A stretch of 32,986 nt of DNA from JACTMI01 sp964618415 (GTDB taxonomy: Bacteria > Acidobacteriota > Thermoanaerobaculia > Multivoradales > JAGPDF01). Each line of letters begins with the position of its first letter. The first letter of the stretch is position 1. Shown here one piece after another: positions 14,711 through 28,591 of the stretch. The notes under the pieces were generated by a model. The model made no database searches. It saw nothing but the letters and a program-made list of their open reading frames with translations, and was not told the origin of the DNA. The translations under genes and the position numbers were made by a program. The stretch is from assembly GCA_964618415.1 (NCBI GenBank), contig CAZUAT010000034.1, forward strand, positions 1 through 32,986. Reading direction: 5' to 3'.

Positions 14711-17140
14711 TCAGTCGCCGGCCTCTTCGCCGCGATCGGCGAAGAAGTCGGGCGGCGGGGCGAAGTCGCCCGGCATCCGCTCGTTCGGGCGCGGCCGGTA
14801 GAAGGCCACCTGCTGCGGCCAGGGCAGCGACTGGATGGTCGCCTGGCGCGGCTGCCAGACCTCGGCGGGCGCGGTGCCGAGCAGGAACGCCTCCTGAATC
14901 ACCCGCGGCGCGCCCGGCGCTGCCAGCAGGCCGGTGTCGCGATCGATCGCGCGCAGTTCGATGCCGGCCGGCACGGGGAACGGTTCGTCGGCCGTCAGCC
15001 AGCCCGCCTCCAGTCCGAGTTCGGCGATCCGTCGCCAGATCGGCAGTGCGGCCTCGGCGCCGGTCATCTTGTTGCCAATCGGCTTCTTCTGGTCGCGGCC
15101 GATCCAGGTCAGGATGGTGTAGCGAGGCGTGAAACCGACGAACCAGGCGTCGGTGTAGTCGTTGGTCGTGCCGGTCTTGCCGGCGATGGCCAGGGGGAGA
15201 TCGGCCAGCCGTCCGGCGGTGCCGCGGTCGATGACGCCCTCCATGGTGCGCGTCAGCAGGTAGGCGATCGCCGGCTCCATTGCCTTCGCCGCTTCGACCT
15301 GATGCGCCTCGAGCACCGTGCCGTCGGGCTGCCGCACCTCTTCGATCAGATAGGGGCGTACCAGCACCCCCTGGTTGGCAATCGCGCCGTAGGCCGACGC
15401 CAGTTCGATCGGCAGCAGGTCGGCCGAACCGAGCGCCAGGCTGGGGTAGGGCGGGAGGGCCGAGGTGATCCCCGAGCGGCGCGCGAAATCGATCACGTGC
15501 TGGGCGCCGACCATGTCGAGCAGCTTGACTGCCGGGACGTTGATCGATTGCTCGAGAGCGCGCCGCAGGGTCATGATGCCGGAGTAGCGCCGGTAGTAGT
15601 TGCGTGGGCTGTAGCTGAGCTGGCCGTCGGCGCCGAGGAACGAGACCGGGGCGTCGAAGACGCGGTCGGCGGGCGTGAATCCGGACTCGAACGCCGCTCC
15701 GTAGACGAACGGCTTGAACGCCGAGCCGACCTGTCGCTCGGCCTGCAGGGCGCGGTCGAACTTGCTGCGCTTGAAGTCCCAGCCGCCGACCAGGCCGCGC
15801 ACCGCGCCGCTGGCCGATTCGAGCACCAGCACCGCGCCCTCGATCTCGGGCTCCTGCTCGAGGCGCCAGCGCACCTGCCCGTTGTCGTCGGTCTCGGTGC
15901 GCACCCAGACCAGGTCGCCGACCCGCAGCACGTCGTCGACGTCGGCGCGGCCGGTCCACCGCACCCCGTCGCGCTCCAGGCGGCCCTCGCCGGTGGCGCT
16001 GCGCACCACCGCGGCGACAGGGTCGACCGCGACCACCAGCCCGGCCACCCACTCGTCGGGCACCGGATTGCGGCCGGCGCGCTGCTCGATCTCGTCCGGC
16101 AGCAGCTCGGTCGACAGCCCGCGCTCGAGCGGACCGCGCCAGCCGCGGCGGTGGTCGAGCCGCAGCAGTCCCTCCCGCAGCGCCAGCTCGGCGGCGGTCT
16201 GGATCCGCGCGTCGAGCGTGGTGCGGACCTGGAACCCGTCCGAGTACAGCCGCTCGTCGCCGTAGGTCTCCTCGAGGCGGCGCCGCACCGCTTCGGTGAA
16301 GTACGCCCCGAGTTCACGCGGCGGCCGCTGGCGCGTCAGCGTCAGCGGCTCGAGGACCGCCGCGTCGCAGGTGGCGCGGTCGATGTACCCCTCTTCGACC
16401 ATCCGGCGCAGCACATAGTTGCGCCGGGCCACCACTCGATCCGGCTGCCGGTACGGGTTGAAGTCGCTGGGTCGCTGGACGATGCCGGCGAGCGTGGCCG
16501 CCTCGGCGAGGCTCAGTTCGGCGACGCCGCGCCCGAAGTAGTCGCGTGCCGCCGCCTCCATGCCGTAATTGCCGTGGCCGAGGAAGGCGAGGTTCGAGTA
16601 GAGAGTGAGGATCTGCTGCTTGGAGAGCCGCTTCTCGAGCTCGACGGCGAGCAGCGTCTCGGTGATCTTGCGCTCCCAGGTCTTCTCGCGTCGCCCCATC
16701 AGCTGTCGCGCCAGCTGCATGGTGATCGTCGAGGCGCCCTGGGCGCGCCGGCCGCGCTGGTAGTTGACCAGCACCGAGCGCACGACCCCGAACAGGTCGA
16801 CCCCGCCATGCACGAAGAACTGCGAGTCCTCGGCCGCGAGGATGGCGTTCTGAAGCTGTTCCGGCAGCTCCCCCTCGCGCAGCAGCAGGCGGCGCTCGCG
16901 GGCGTATGTGGCGACCGTCCGGCCCTCGGTGTCGACCAGACGGGTGACCAGCTTGGGGCTGAAGCGGGCGATCTCCTCGACGTTCGGCACCCGGATCGCC
17001 GCCGCCACGCCGACGCCGACTCCGGCGCCGACCACGGCGGCGACAACCAGCGGAACGATCCAGCGTTTCCAGCGACGCGGAGGACGGGGAGGGGAGGAGC
17101 CGGGAGCCGGCCTGGCGGAGCGGACGACGGCGGTCGGCAC
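14711..17140 (-). CDS. mrcA: Class A penicillin-binding protein 1A (transglycosylase/transpeptidase)
   Basis: An 809-residue bifunctional peptidoglycan synthase. A basic N-terminus and single membrane helix (about residues 27-48) precede the GT51 glycosyltransferase with catalytic Glu104 in AAEDSQFF and the GASTITMQLARQL motif (135-147). A beta-rich OB-like insert lies at about 335-430. The transpeptidase has SxxK at Ser473 (SAFK), SxN at 532-534 (SIN) and KTG at 655-657. All active-site residues are present. The start is GTG at 17138-17140 with no ribosome site; a perfect TATAAT lies six bases upstream, suggesting a leaderless transcript. It is convergent with the methyltransferase gene (9-base gap). 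The symbol reflects PBP1A-like architecture. Confidence 0.95.
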   Translation of the reverse strand: MPTAVVRSARPAPGSSPPRPPRRWKRWIVPLVVAAVVGAGVGVGVAAAIRVPNVEEIARFSPKLVTRLVDTEGRTVATYARERRLLLREGELPEQLQNAILAAEDSQFFVHGGVDLFGVVRSVLVNYQRGRRAQGASTITMQLARQLMGRREKTWERKITETLLAVELEKRLSKQQILTLYSNLAFLGHGNYGMEAAARDYFGRGVAELSLAEAATLAGIVQRPSDFNPYRQPDRVVARRNYVLRRMVEEGYIDRATCDAAVLEPLTLTRQRPPRELGAYFTEAVRRRLEETYGDERLYSDGFQVRTTLDARIQTAAELALREGLLRLDHRRGWRGPLERGLSTELLPDEIEQRAGRNPVPDEWVAGLVVAVDPVAAVVRSATGEGRLERDGVRWTGRADVDDVLRVGDLVWVRTETDDNGQVRWRLEQEPEIEGAVLVLESASGAVRGLVGGWDFKRSKFDRALQAERQVGSAFKPFVYGAAFESGFTPADRVFDAPVSFLGADGQLSYSPRNYYRRYSGIMTLRRALEQSINVPAVKLLDMVGAQHVIDFARRSGITSALPPYPSLALGSADLLPIELASAYGAIANQGVLVRPYLIEEVRQPDGTVLEAHQVEAAKAMEPAIAYLLTRTMEGVIDRGTAGRLADLPLAIAGKTGTTNDYTDAWFVGFTPRYTILTWIGRDQKKPIGNKMTGAEAALPIWRRIAELGLEAGWLTADEPFPVPAGIELRAIDRDTGLLAAPGAPRVIQEAFLLGTAPAEVWQPRQATIQSLPWPQQVAFYRPRPNERMPGDFAPPPDFFADRGEEAGD

Positions 17141-17146
17141 GGACGG

Positions 17147-17152
17147 ATTATA
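17147..17152 (-). promoter_or_regulatory. -10 box of PBP1A gene
   Basis: A perfect TATAAT on the minus strand, six bases from the GTG start, so transcription should begin at about the first base of the gene. The -35 region is weak (GTTTCC-like at 16 spacing). Confidence 0.5.
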
Positions 17153-17154
17153 GA
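17149..17154 (+). promoter_or_regulatory. Overlapping plus-strand -10 box for the uvrB operon
   Basis: TATAGA on the plus strand overlaps the PBP1A -10 box on the other strand. It lies nine bases before the ATG at 17164, so the message would have a leader of about three bases or none. No plus-strand ribosome site is visible. Confidence 0.3.
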
Positions 17155-17163
17155 CTCGGCCCG

Positions 17164-17678
17164 ATGGTGGAAACGCCTCCGACTCCGCCCCCGCCGCCGC
17201 CGGTCACCCGGTTGCCGTTCGAGCCCGCGCCGCGCCGTGCCACCGGCTGCGGCAGGCCGGTGATGATCGGCTGCACGGCGCTCTTGGTGCTGCTCGGAAT
17301 CGCGGCGATCGTCTTCGTGATGCGGGCCGGGTCGCTCTTCGCCTGGACGATGGAGAAGCTGCACGAACAGGTGATCGCCAACCTGCCGGCCGATGTGACC
17401 GCGGAGGAGCGGGAACGCCTCGATCGCGGGTTCGAGGCGGCGGTGGCCAAGGTGCGCGAGGGCGACGTCGAGATGCCGGCCCTCAAGGCGATGCAGCTGC
17501 AGCTCCAGGAGGCCACCGCGCGCGCGCCGCGCGGGCAGCTCACCCGCGACAACGTGCTCGATCTGCTCTCGACCCTCGAGCGCGTGGGCGGGCTGCTGCC
17601 GCCAGTCGACGAAGCGGTCCCAGAGGCCGGGGCGGCGCCGCCCGCAGATTCCGACGCCGAGCCGGCGGCCGTCGCCCC

Positions 17679-17682
<4 letters not shown>
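17164..17682 (+). CDS. Single-span membrane protein of unknown function
   Basis: A 172-residue protein I do not recognise. It has a proline-rich N-terminus (residues 4-13 nearly all Pro/Thr), a basic/Cys stretch, one membrane helix (about 34-53), then a soluble, charged helical domain (about 60-145, e.g. TAEERERLDRGFEAAVAKV) and an Ala/Pro/acidic tail. The N-terminus is probably cytoplasmic and the helical domain periplasmic, judging by the basic residues before the helix. The ATG at 17164 has no ribosome site. Its TGA overlaps the GTG of uvrB (GTGA, 17679-17682), so it heads the uvrB-uvrC unit. Confidence 0.7.
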
Positions 17683-19662
<1,980 letters not shown>

Positions 19663-19673
<11 letters not shown>

Positions 19674-21624
19674 GCCGGTCGCTCCGCGCGGCGCCGAGCC
19701 GCAGCCGCCGGACGCCGCGGGCGCCGAGATCGAGCGCCTGAAGCATCTGCGGTCGCGCGTCGCCGCGCTTCCCGACCAGCCCGGCATCTATCTCTTTCTC
19801 GGCGCCGACGGCCGGACGCTCTACGTCGGCAAGGCCCGCTCGCTGCACCGGAGGGTGGGCAGCTACCTGAACCGTGAACTCGAGCCGCGCCTGGCGGGCA
19901 TGGTCGCCCAGGCGGTCGAGATCGAGCACCTGGTCACCGGCAGCGAACTCGACGCGCTGCTGCTCGAGAACAACTTCATCAAGCGGCGGCGCCCGCCGTT
20001 CAACGTTCTGCTGCGAGACGACAAGACCTATCCGTACGTCAAGCTGACCCGCGAACCGTGGCCGCGGCTGGTGTTCACGCGGCGCGTCGTCGACGACGGC
20101 GCCGAGTACTTCGGGCCGTTCCTGCCCGGCGGCCTGGCACGCCGCGCCATCCGCCTGGCTCAGAAGCTCTTCGGGATGCGGGTCTGCGACCTCGAGATCG
20201 ACGGCGGGTTGACCCGCCCCTGCCTCTACTGGGATCTCGGTCGCTGCCTGGGTCCGTGCGTCGCGGGCCTGACGACTGCCGAGGCATACCGGTCGGCCGT
20301 GGAAGACACCCGCCAGCTGCTGTCGGGGCGGATCGATCCGCTTGTGCGCCGCCTGCGTGGGCAGATGCAGGAGGCGGCCGAAGCGCTCGACTTCGAACGC
20401 GCGGCGCGACTGCGTGACCTGGTGCGCGAGCTCGAACCGCAAGGCGATCGGGCCACCCTCGAGTCGCTGGGCGGCGAGGACGTCGACATCTTCGGCGTAG
20501 CGATCCACCGCGGCCAGGCGGCGGTGTCGGTGCTGGTGATGCGGCGCGGCCAGATCCTCGACCGGCGGGAGTTCTTCTGGGAGGGCGAATCGGAGGTCTC
20601 CCCGCAGGGGCTGCTCTCGGAGCTGCTGCCGCAGATCTACGAGCGCACCAGCTTCCTGCCCGACGAGATCCACCTCCCGGTGGCGATCGAGGGGGACGAG
20701 GCGCTCGCCTCCTGGCTCTCGGGACGGCGCGGGCGGCGGATCTGGCTGCGCTATCCCGCCCGTGGCCCGAAGGCGGAGCGGGTGGCGGCGGCCTCCCGCG
20801 ACGCCGAATTCGCCTTCCGCCGCCGGTTCCGCGGCGCGCTGGCCGAGCAGGAGGGGGCCGCCGCCCTGGCGGCGGCGCTCGGCCTCCCGGAGCCGCCGCG
20901 CTGGATCGACGGCTTCGACATCTCCAACACGCAGGGGAGCGAGTCAGTCGCCTCGCTGGTGGTCTGGCGGGAGGGCAAGCTGCGCAAGGGCGACTACCGC
21001 TCGTTCAACATCCGCGGTATCGAAGGCCCGGACGACTTTCGGTCGATCGAGCAGGCGGTCGAGCGACGCTACCGGCGGCTGCTCGAGGAGGAGGGCGGAC
21101 TGCTCCCCGACCTGGTGCTGATCGACGGCGGACGCGGGCAGCTCAACGCGGCGCTGGCGGCGCTCGGTCGCCTGGGACTCGACGACCTGCCGGTGGTCGG
21201 GCTGGCCAAGCGCGAGGAGGAGCTCTACCGGCCCGGCGCAGTCGAGCCGCTGCGCCTGCCGCGCTCGGACCGGGGCCTGCGGCTGCTGCAGCAGATTCGC
21301 GACGAGACGCACCGCTTCGCGCTCTCGCGCCACCGCGGGCGGCGCTCGCGTCGCAGCCTGCGCAGCCTGCTCGACGACGTGCGCGGGATCGGGCCGACCC
21401 GGCGCCGGCAACTGCTGCAGCGATTCGGGACGATCGAGGCGATCCGCGCCGCATCGGACGAAGAGGTGCAGGCCGCCGTCGGACGGGCACTGACAGCGCG
21501 GCTCCGGGCCGCGCTGGGCGAGGCCGCGCCGGCTGCCGAGAGCGATGCCGGGCCGCCCGAGCCGAGCGCCGACGAGGCCGACGGCAGTGACGGCGCCGCG
21601 GGCAGTCCGGTAGGATCGCGGTGA
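19663..21624 (+). CDS. uvrC: UvrABC excinuclease subunit C
   Basis: A 653-residue UvrC, which makes both incisions around a lesion. The GIY-YIG nuclease for the 3' cut is at about residues 38-115 (PGIYLF, TLYVGKA). Four cysteines C175-X11-C187-X7-C195-X3-C199 have the spacing of the iron-sulphur ligands reported for E. coli UvrC. A UVR motif follows (about 240-265), then the RNase H-like 5' nuclease with FDISNTQG, VLIDGGRGQL and RDETHRFA, and a C-terminal HhH pair. The last 40 residues are an acidic low-complexity tail. ATG at 19663 inside the uvrB end suggests coupling; the first 25 residues before the nuclease are an Ala/Pro-rich extension. Confidence 0.97.
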
Positions 21625-21660
21625 CCATCCGTTGCGCGCAGCACTTCCCATGAGGCTCCG

Positions 21661-23115
21661 ATGAGTCAGGACGCACGTCCAGGCGGTTCCATCTTCGATC
21701 TGCTCGCATCGCTGCGCCGCCGCCGCGCGAGCGGCATGCTCGAGTTCGACTCGGGCGACAGGGCGCGTCGCCTCCACCTGCGCGACGGCGATCTGTGGCT
21801 GGCCGGCACTCATCCGCTGGCGCGGCATCTCGGCGAACTGCTCGAAGTGATGGCGCGCAAGCCGACCGCCGAGGCGCGGCGCACTTTGCTTCAGATCGTC
21901 AGTCGAATCGCCGAGCACCTGGCTGACTGGCAGACCGCCGACAGCCGATTCGACGACGGGCTCGCCAACCTGCCGGCCGACCTCGTCGGCCCGCTCCCCA
22001 CCGCGCGCCTGCTGATGATCGGCGGCGTGCTGGGCGCCGAGGTCGCCGACCTGGAAAGGCGACTCGAGTCGCTCGGGCCGCGTATCCGCAGCGCCGGCGA
22101 TCGGGCAGCGGTAGTGGACTTTCTCGGCTACACACCGGAGGAGCAGTTCCTGCTCGAACGGCTCCGTCATCCGCTGCCCATCCAGGAGTTGGCCTCCGGC
22201 AATCCGTTTCCGCGCGACGAGGCGATTCACACCCTGGCGCAGCTGCAGCAGCTCGGGGCCATCGTGTCGGAGTTCGCCGCCGGCCCGGACAGCGGCGGTC
22301 GCTTCGAGATCGTGTCGCAGCTCGGCGACCGGATCGCGCGCGGGCTCGCCGACCGCCCGCTCGAGCTCGACCCGACGACCCACCGCCAGCGGATCGCCGA
22401 AATGATGGGCGCTCACGGCGGGCTGGATCACTATGAGCTGCTCGGTGTCGGCACCGGCGCCACGGTGGTGGAGATCCACGCCGGCTACGAGGACCTGGCC
22501 CGCACCGTCCATCCGATGCACGCCGCGGCGCTGCAGTTGGCGGGAGGGGAGGAGGTGCTCAAGCGGTTGTTCGAGCGCGCGACGCTCGCCTACGAGACCC
22601 TCCTCGACCCCGAGCAGCGCCGGCGCTACAACGAGCGACAGATGATCGACGTGCCGGCCAGCGTCGTGGAGGGCGAACAGCGCGACGCCGAGGTGCGCGA
22701 CATGGCGCGCAGCCAGTTCGACCGCGCCGTCGCGTATGCCGCCGCCGGCGACCCGCACAACGCCATTCAGCTGCTGCAGCAGGCGGTGCGGATCGATCCG
22801 CAACCCGACTACTGGTGGACCCTGGCCCGCCAGCTGGCACGCAACCCGAACTGGCGGCGGCGCGCGATCGAGGCCTACCGGCAGGCGGTGATGCTCGACC
22901 CGCAGAACGTGCCGCTGCGGCTCGAATCGGGCAAGCTGTTCGAGGAGGCGGGCGACCCGGATCGGGCGCGCGCGCAGTACGCCGCGGTGCTGCGGATCTC
23001 GCCCGCCCATCCGGAGGCGACGGCGCGGCTGACGGCGCTCGAACCGCGCCGCCGCGAGGCCCAGGCCGAGGAGCCGCGGCCTGGCTTCCTCGCCCGACTG
23101 TTCCGCCGCGGCTGA
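21661..23115 (+). CDS. DUF4388 / degenerate J-domain / TPR protein
   Basis: A 484-residue multi-domain protein. Residues about 8-65 resemble DUF4388 (PatA-N-like; GMLEFDSGDRARRLHLRDGD), a domain often found in acidobacterial and myxobacterial signalling or chaperone-like proteins. Residues about 256-325 form a DnaJ-like domain (DHYELLGV through LLDPEQRRRYNERQ), but the HPD motif that stimulates DnaK reads HPM (284-286, bases 22510-22518). Residues about 345-460 are TPR helices, ending in a basic Arg-rich tail. It cannot be assumed to be a functional DnaK co-chaperone. ATG at 21661 follows GAGG with good spacing. It lies 36 bases after uvrC, before rnpB. A scaffold role is inference. Confidence 0.78.
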   Translation: MSQDARPGGSIFDLLASLRRRRASGMLEFDSGDRARRLHLRDGDLWLAGTHPLARHLGELLEVMARKPTAEARRTLLQIVSRIAEHLADWQTADSRFDDGLANLPADLVGPLPTARLLMIGGVLGAEVADLERRLESLGPRIRSAGDRAAVVDFLGYTPEEQFLLERLRHPLPIQELASGNPFPRDEAIHTLAQLQQLGAIVSEFAAGPDSGGRFEIVSQLGDRIARGLADRPLELDPTTHRQRIAEMMGAHGGLDHYELLGVGTGATVVEIHAGYEDLARTVHPMHAAALQLAGGEEVLKRLFERATLAYETLLDPEQRRRYNERQMIDVPASVVEGEQRDAEVRDMARSQFDRAVAYAAAGDPHNAIQLLQQAVRIDPQPDYWWTLARQLARNPNWRRRAIEAYRQAVMLDPQNVPLRLESGKLFEEAGDPDRARAQYAAVLRISPAHPEATARLTALEPRRREAQAEEPRPGFLARLFRRG

Positions 23116-23152
23116 GCGCAGCGCCGCCGGCGCGCGGACGCCGGAGTAATGC

Positions 23153-23161
23153 TGCTACCAT
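23153..23161 (+). promoter_or_regulatory. Extended -10 promoter of rnpB
   Basis: TGCTACCAT fits the extended -10 form TGnTAnnAT, and transcription seven bases later (about 23168) coincides with the 5' end deduced from the RNase P RNA P1 helix. No clear -35 is present. Confidence 0.45.
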
Positions 23162-23167
23162 GGGCGA

Positions 23168-23568
<401 letters not shown>

Positions 23569-23595
23569 TTTGGCCAGTTCGTCCTCGGACTCCGC

Positions 23596-24549
23596 GTGAC
23601 GTACCCCGCGCTTCGCCCCGCCCGCCTGCCGCCGCTGCTCGAACCGGGCGACCGGGTCGGCGTGGCCGCGCTCTCCGGGCCGGTCGAGCCAGCGCGGCTC
23701 GAGGCCGGCATGGCGGCACTCGCCCGACTCGGTTTCCGACCGCAGCCGGCGCGTAACCTGACCGCCCGGCACGGCATGTTCGCCGGCAGCGACGCCGAGC
23801 GGCTGGCCGCCTTCCACGAGCTGGCCGACGACCGCCGCCTGCGAGCCATCTTCTTCGCCCGCGGCGGGCACGGTGTGCTGCGCCTGCTGCCGGGCATCGA
23901 CTGGGCGCGCCTGGCGCAGGTGCCCCGCGCCTGGATCGGCTACTCGGACCTGACGCCGTTCCTGCTCGCGGTGGTGGAGCGGCTCGGCCTGGTCGCCTTC
24001 CACGGTCCGATGGTCGGCGCCGAGCTGGCATTCGGCCTGTCGGCAGCGGAGGAGGACGCGCTGCTGACCGCGCTCTGCCAGGGCGGCCGCATCGCGCTGC
24101 CGCTGGACGGCTGTCTGCCCGGCGCCGGGGCGGCAGCCGCAAGTCTGGCGCCCGTGCAGGCACCCCTGCTGGGCGGCTGTCTGAGTCTGCTGCAGGCCAC
24201 CCTCGGGACGCCGTGGCAGCCCCGACTCGACGGCGCCCTGCTGGCGATCGAGGACGTCGCCGAGCCGCTCTATCGCATCGATCGAATGTTGACCCACCTG
24301 CGGCTGTCGGGTAGTCTGGCCGCCGTTCGCGGGATCGTGATCGGGGCCTTTTCGTCGCCGGACGCGGCGCCGGCGCTGCTCAGCGGCGTCGTCGAGGCGG
24401 CCCGTCACCACGCTCCGGCCGTGCCGGTCGCCTGGGGGGCTCCGATGGGACACATGAGACCGAACTGGACCGTCCCGCTCGGCGCGGTGGCGACCCTCGA
24501 TCCGGCCGCCCGCCACCTGCTGGTCGACCTGTCCGGATCCGCGCGATGA
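23596..24549 (+). CDS. LD-carboxypeptidase (peptidase S66)
   Basis: A 317-residue S66 serine peptidase. In the known family these remove the terminal D-alanine from tetrapeptide stems in murein recycling (LdcA), or cleave related amide bonds (MccF). LEPGDRVGVAALSGPV is the family opening; the catalytic Ser lies in GYSDLT (about residue 117), the Glu in AIEDVAEP, and the His in GHMRPNWTVPLGA near the C-terminus. All three are present. The start is GTG at 23596, only about 28 bases after rnpB, with no visible ribosome site. It overlaps the next gene as ATGA. There is no signal peptide, so it is cytoplasmic, which fits recycling together with NagZ. Confidence 0.92.
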   Translation: MTYPALRPARLPPLLEPGDRVGVAALSGPVEPARLEAGMAALARLGFRPQPARNLTARHGMFAGSDAERLAAFHELADDRRLRAIFFARGGHGVLRLLPGIDWARLAQVPRAWIGYSDLTPFLLAVVERLGLVAFHGPMVGAELAFGLSAAEEDALLTALCQGGRIALPLDGCLPGAGAAAASLAPVQAPLLGGCLSLLQATLGTPWQPRLDGALLAIEDVAEPLYRIDRMLTHLRLSGSLAAVRGIVIGAFSSPDAAPALLSGVVEAARHHAPAVPVAWGAPMGHMRPNWTVPLGAVATLDPAARHLLVDLSGSAR

Positions 24550-25331
24550 ACAAGCCCGTCTTCAAGACCACCAGCCGCAAGACCGATCAGCCGAACTTCA
24601 CGGTCGAGTTCGCCGCCGGCGACTACGTCTTCCGCGAGGGCGATCTCGGCACCGAGATGTACATCGTCAACGAGGGGACGATCGAGATCCTGCGCGAGAC
24701 CGCCGGCAAGCCGCACGTCCTGGCGGTGCTCGAGAAGGGCGACTTCTTCGGCGAGATGGCAATCCTCGAGGATCTGCCGCGCGCCGCTTCGGCGCGGGCG
24801 GTCACGCCGGCCAAGGTGTTGATGATCAACGGCTCGACCTTCGACCAGATGCTGCGCGCCAATCCGGAGATCGCGGTCCGGATGATGCGCAAGCTGTCGG
24901 GCCGGCTGAGGGAGACCGATCAGCTGCTGCGCGAGGCGCTCGGCAAGCCGGGCAAGGTGCCGATGGTCGAGATGCCGCGCGCCCAGGAGCCGTCCGGAGC
25001 GATCGCGGTCGGCTTCCGGCTGGTGCACGAGAAGTCGGGCATGGACTTCCCGCTCGCCGCCGGAGGCGAGACGACGATCGGCCGCCGCGATCCGGTGACC
25101 GGCATCAACCCCGAGGTCGACCTGACGCCGGTCGACACCCAGCGGTCGATCAGCCGCCGCCACGCCAAGCTCTACCGCCGCGGCGACAAGTTCTTCGTGT
25201 CCGAAGAGATCGGCACGATGAACGGCACCTTCCTCAACGGCAACCGGCTCGAGACCGGCGTGCCGCACGAACTCGCCCCGGGCGACGAGATCCGCTGCGG
25301 ACTGGTGCAGCTCGTCTTCCGCGACGAGTGA
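24546..25331 (+). CDS. Cyclic-nucleotide-binding domain / FHA domain fusion protein
   Basis: A 261-residue cytoplasmic signalling protein. Residues about 18-120 form a cNMP-binding beta-barrel: VFREGDLGTEMYIV, then FGE at 68-70 and PRAAS with Arg79 in the phosphate-binding cassette (GDFFGEMAILEDLPRAAS). Residues about 155-260 form an FHA phosphothreonine-binding domain with IGRRDP, SRRHAKL (Ser203, His206) and TMNGTFLNG (Asn226-Gly227). There is no DNA-binding helix-turn-helix, so it is not a CRP regulator. The ATG overlaps the LD-carboxypeptidase stop, and the recG GTG follows after one base. Whether it binds cAMP, c-di-GMP or neither is not decided by sequence. It probably links a nucleotide signal to a phosphorylated partner (inference). 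Confidence 0.88.
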   Translation: MNKPVFKTTSRKTDQPNFTVEFAAGDYVFREGDLGTEMYIVNEGTIEILRETAGKPHVLAVLEKGDFFGEMAILEDLPRAASARAVTPAKVLMINGSTFDQMLRANPEIAVRMMRKLSGRLRETDQLLREALGKPGKVPMVEMPRAQEPSGAIAVGFRLVHEKSGMDFPLAAGGETTIGRRDPVTGINPEVDLTPVDTQRSISRRHAKLYRRGDKFFVSEEIGTMNGTFLNGNRLETGVPHELAPGDEIRCGLVQLVFRDE

Positions 25332-25332
25332 G

Positions 25333-27426
<2,094 letters not shown>

Positions 27427-27430
27427 GGCG

Positions 27431-28591
27431 ATGCGCATCCTGCTGATCGCCAACACGCTGCCGCCGCACGACCTGTCCGGGGTCGGCGAGCAGGTCGTGC
27501 AGCTGGCCGCCGGCCTGCGCGAGCGCGGCCACGAGGTGCGCATCCTCGGCCGCAGCGGCGCCGGCAGCGACGGCGCCCGCGGTCCGAAGGTGCTCTTCCC
27601 GCTCACCGTGGTGCCGGCGCTGCGGCGGACGCTGCGGCAGTTCCCCGCCGAGGTGGTGCAGGTCCACGAGTCGGACGGTGCCCTGGCCGCCCTCTGGCTG
27701 CGCCTCTTCGGACCGCGCCGGCCGCAGCGCCCGCGGCTGTTGGCGCTGCTCCAGGTCAGCTACGTCGAAGAGCGCCGCGCGGTGCGGCCGCTGCACGCCG
27801 AGGGGCGGGTGCTGGGCCGGCCGGGCGCCGTCGAGCGCCGCTTCCGGACCTGGAAGGCGCCGCTGCAGATCGTCCTCGGCCGGCTGGCGGCGCGGCTCGC
27901 CGACCGCGTGCTCGCTCCCAGCCGCGCCACCGCGGCCGAGCTCGAGCGCGACTACGGCGCCCGCGACGTCGAGGTGCTGCCGAACGTCACCGGCGGGCTC
28001 GCGCCCGAGTCGGTGGTCGGCGACCGGTTCGGCGCCGCCGCGGCGGACGGCGCCGGCTTCCTGCTCTTCGTCGGCCGGCTGCGGATCCGCAAAGGGGTCG
28101 AGGTGCTCCTCGAAGCGCTGGCCGCCGGCGGCGAAGACCGGCTCTGGATCGCCGGCGACGGCGAGCACCGCACGGCGCTCGAAGCGTGCGCCGAACGGCT
28201 CGGTCTGCTCGCCTCCGGGCGGGTGCGCTTCCTCGGCCGCGCCTCGCGCGGCGAGGTGCGCCAGCTGCTCGAGCACGCCCGCGCCCTGGTCGTCCCGTCG
28301 ACCTACGAAGGGATGCCGCTCGTGGTGCTCGAGGCGATGGAGGCCGGCCTGCCGGTGATCGCCAGCCGGGTGAGCGGGATCCCGGAGGTGGTGGTCGACG
28401 GCGAGACCGGCTGGCTGGTGCCGTGCGAGGATCTGTCCGCGCTGGCTGCCGCGCTGGGCGAGCTGGCGGCGGATCCCGAGGAAGGGGGTCGCCGGGGCCG
28501 CGCCGGCCGGCAGCGCGTCGAGACGCTCTATCGTCCGGCGCGGGCGGCCGCCGAGTGGGAGCGGCTGGTGGCAGAGAGGAGGGAGCGGTGA
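27431..28591 (+). CDS. Glycosyltransferase family 4
   Basis: A 386-residue GT-B fold retaining glycosyltransferase. The N-terminal half opens MRILLIANTLPPHDLSGVGE with the glycine-containing acceptor loop; the C-terminal half has FVGRLRIRKGVEVLLEAL and the nucleotide-sugar motif EGMPLVVLE (EX7E, Glu293 and Glu301), followed by GIPEVVVDGETGWLVP. The ATG at 27431 is chosen because it starts the Rossmann strand and is preceded by GGGGGATGAGG. Sugar and acceptor are unknown. Its TGA overlaps the next gene's GTG. An envelope or capsule role is inference. Confidence 0.92.
   Translation: MRILLIANTLPPHDLSGVGEQVVQLAAGLRERGHEVRILGRSGAGSDGARGPKVLFPLTVVPALRRTLRQFPAEVVQVHESDGALAALWLRLFGPRRPQRPRLLALLQVSYVEERRAVRPLHAEGRVLGRPGAVERRFRTWKAPLQIVLGRLAARLADRVLAPSRATAAELERDYGARDVEVLPNVTGGLAPESVVGDRFGAAAADGAGFLLFVGRLRIRKGVEVLLEALAAGGEDRLWIAGDGEHRTALEACAERLGLLASGRVRFLGRASRGEVRQLLEHARALVVPSTYEGMPLVVLEAMEAGLPVIASRVSGIPEVVVDGETGWLVPCEDLSALAAALGELAADPEEGGRRGRAGRQRVETLYRPARAAAEWERLVAERRER

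Noticed and set aside
15302..17263. 653-codon open frame on the plus strand opposite the PBP1A gene
   Set aside because: Composition is the mirror of a GC-rich gene (long runs of Gly, Arg, His, Asp, Gln with no domain), and the minus strand encodes an intact PBP with all catalytic motifs.
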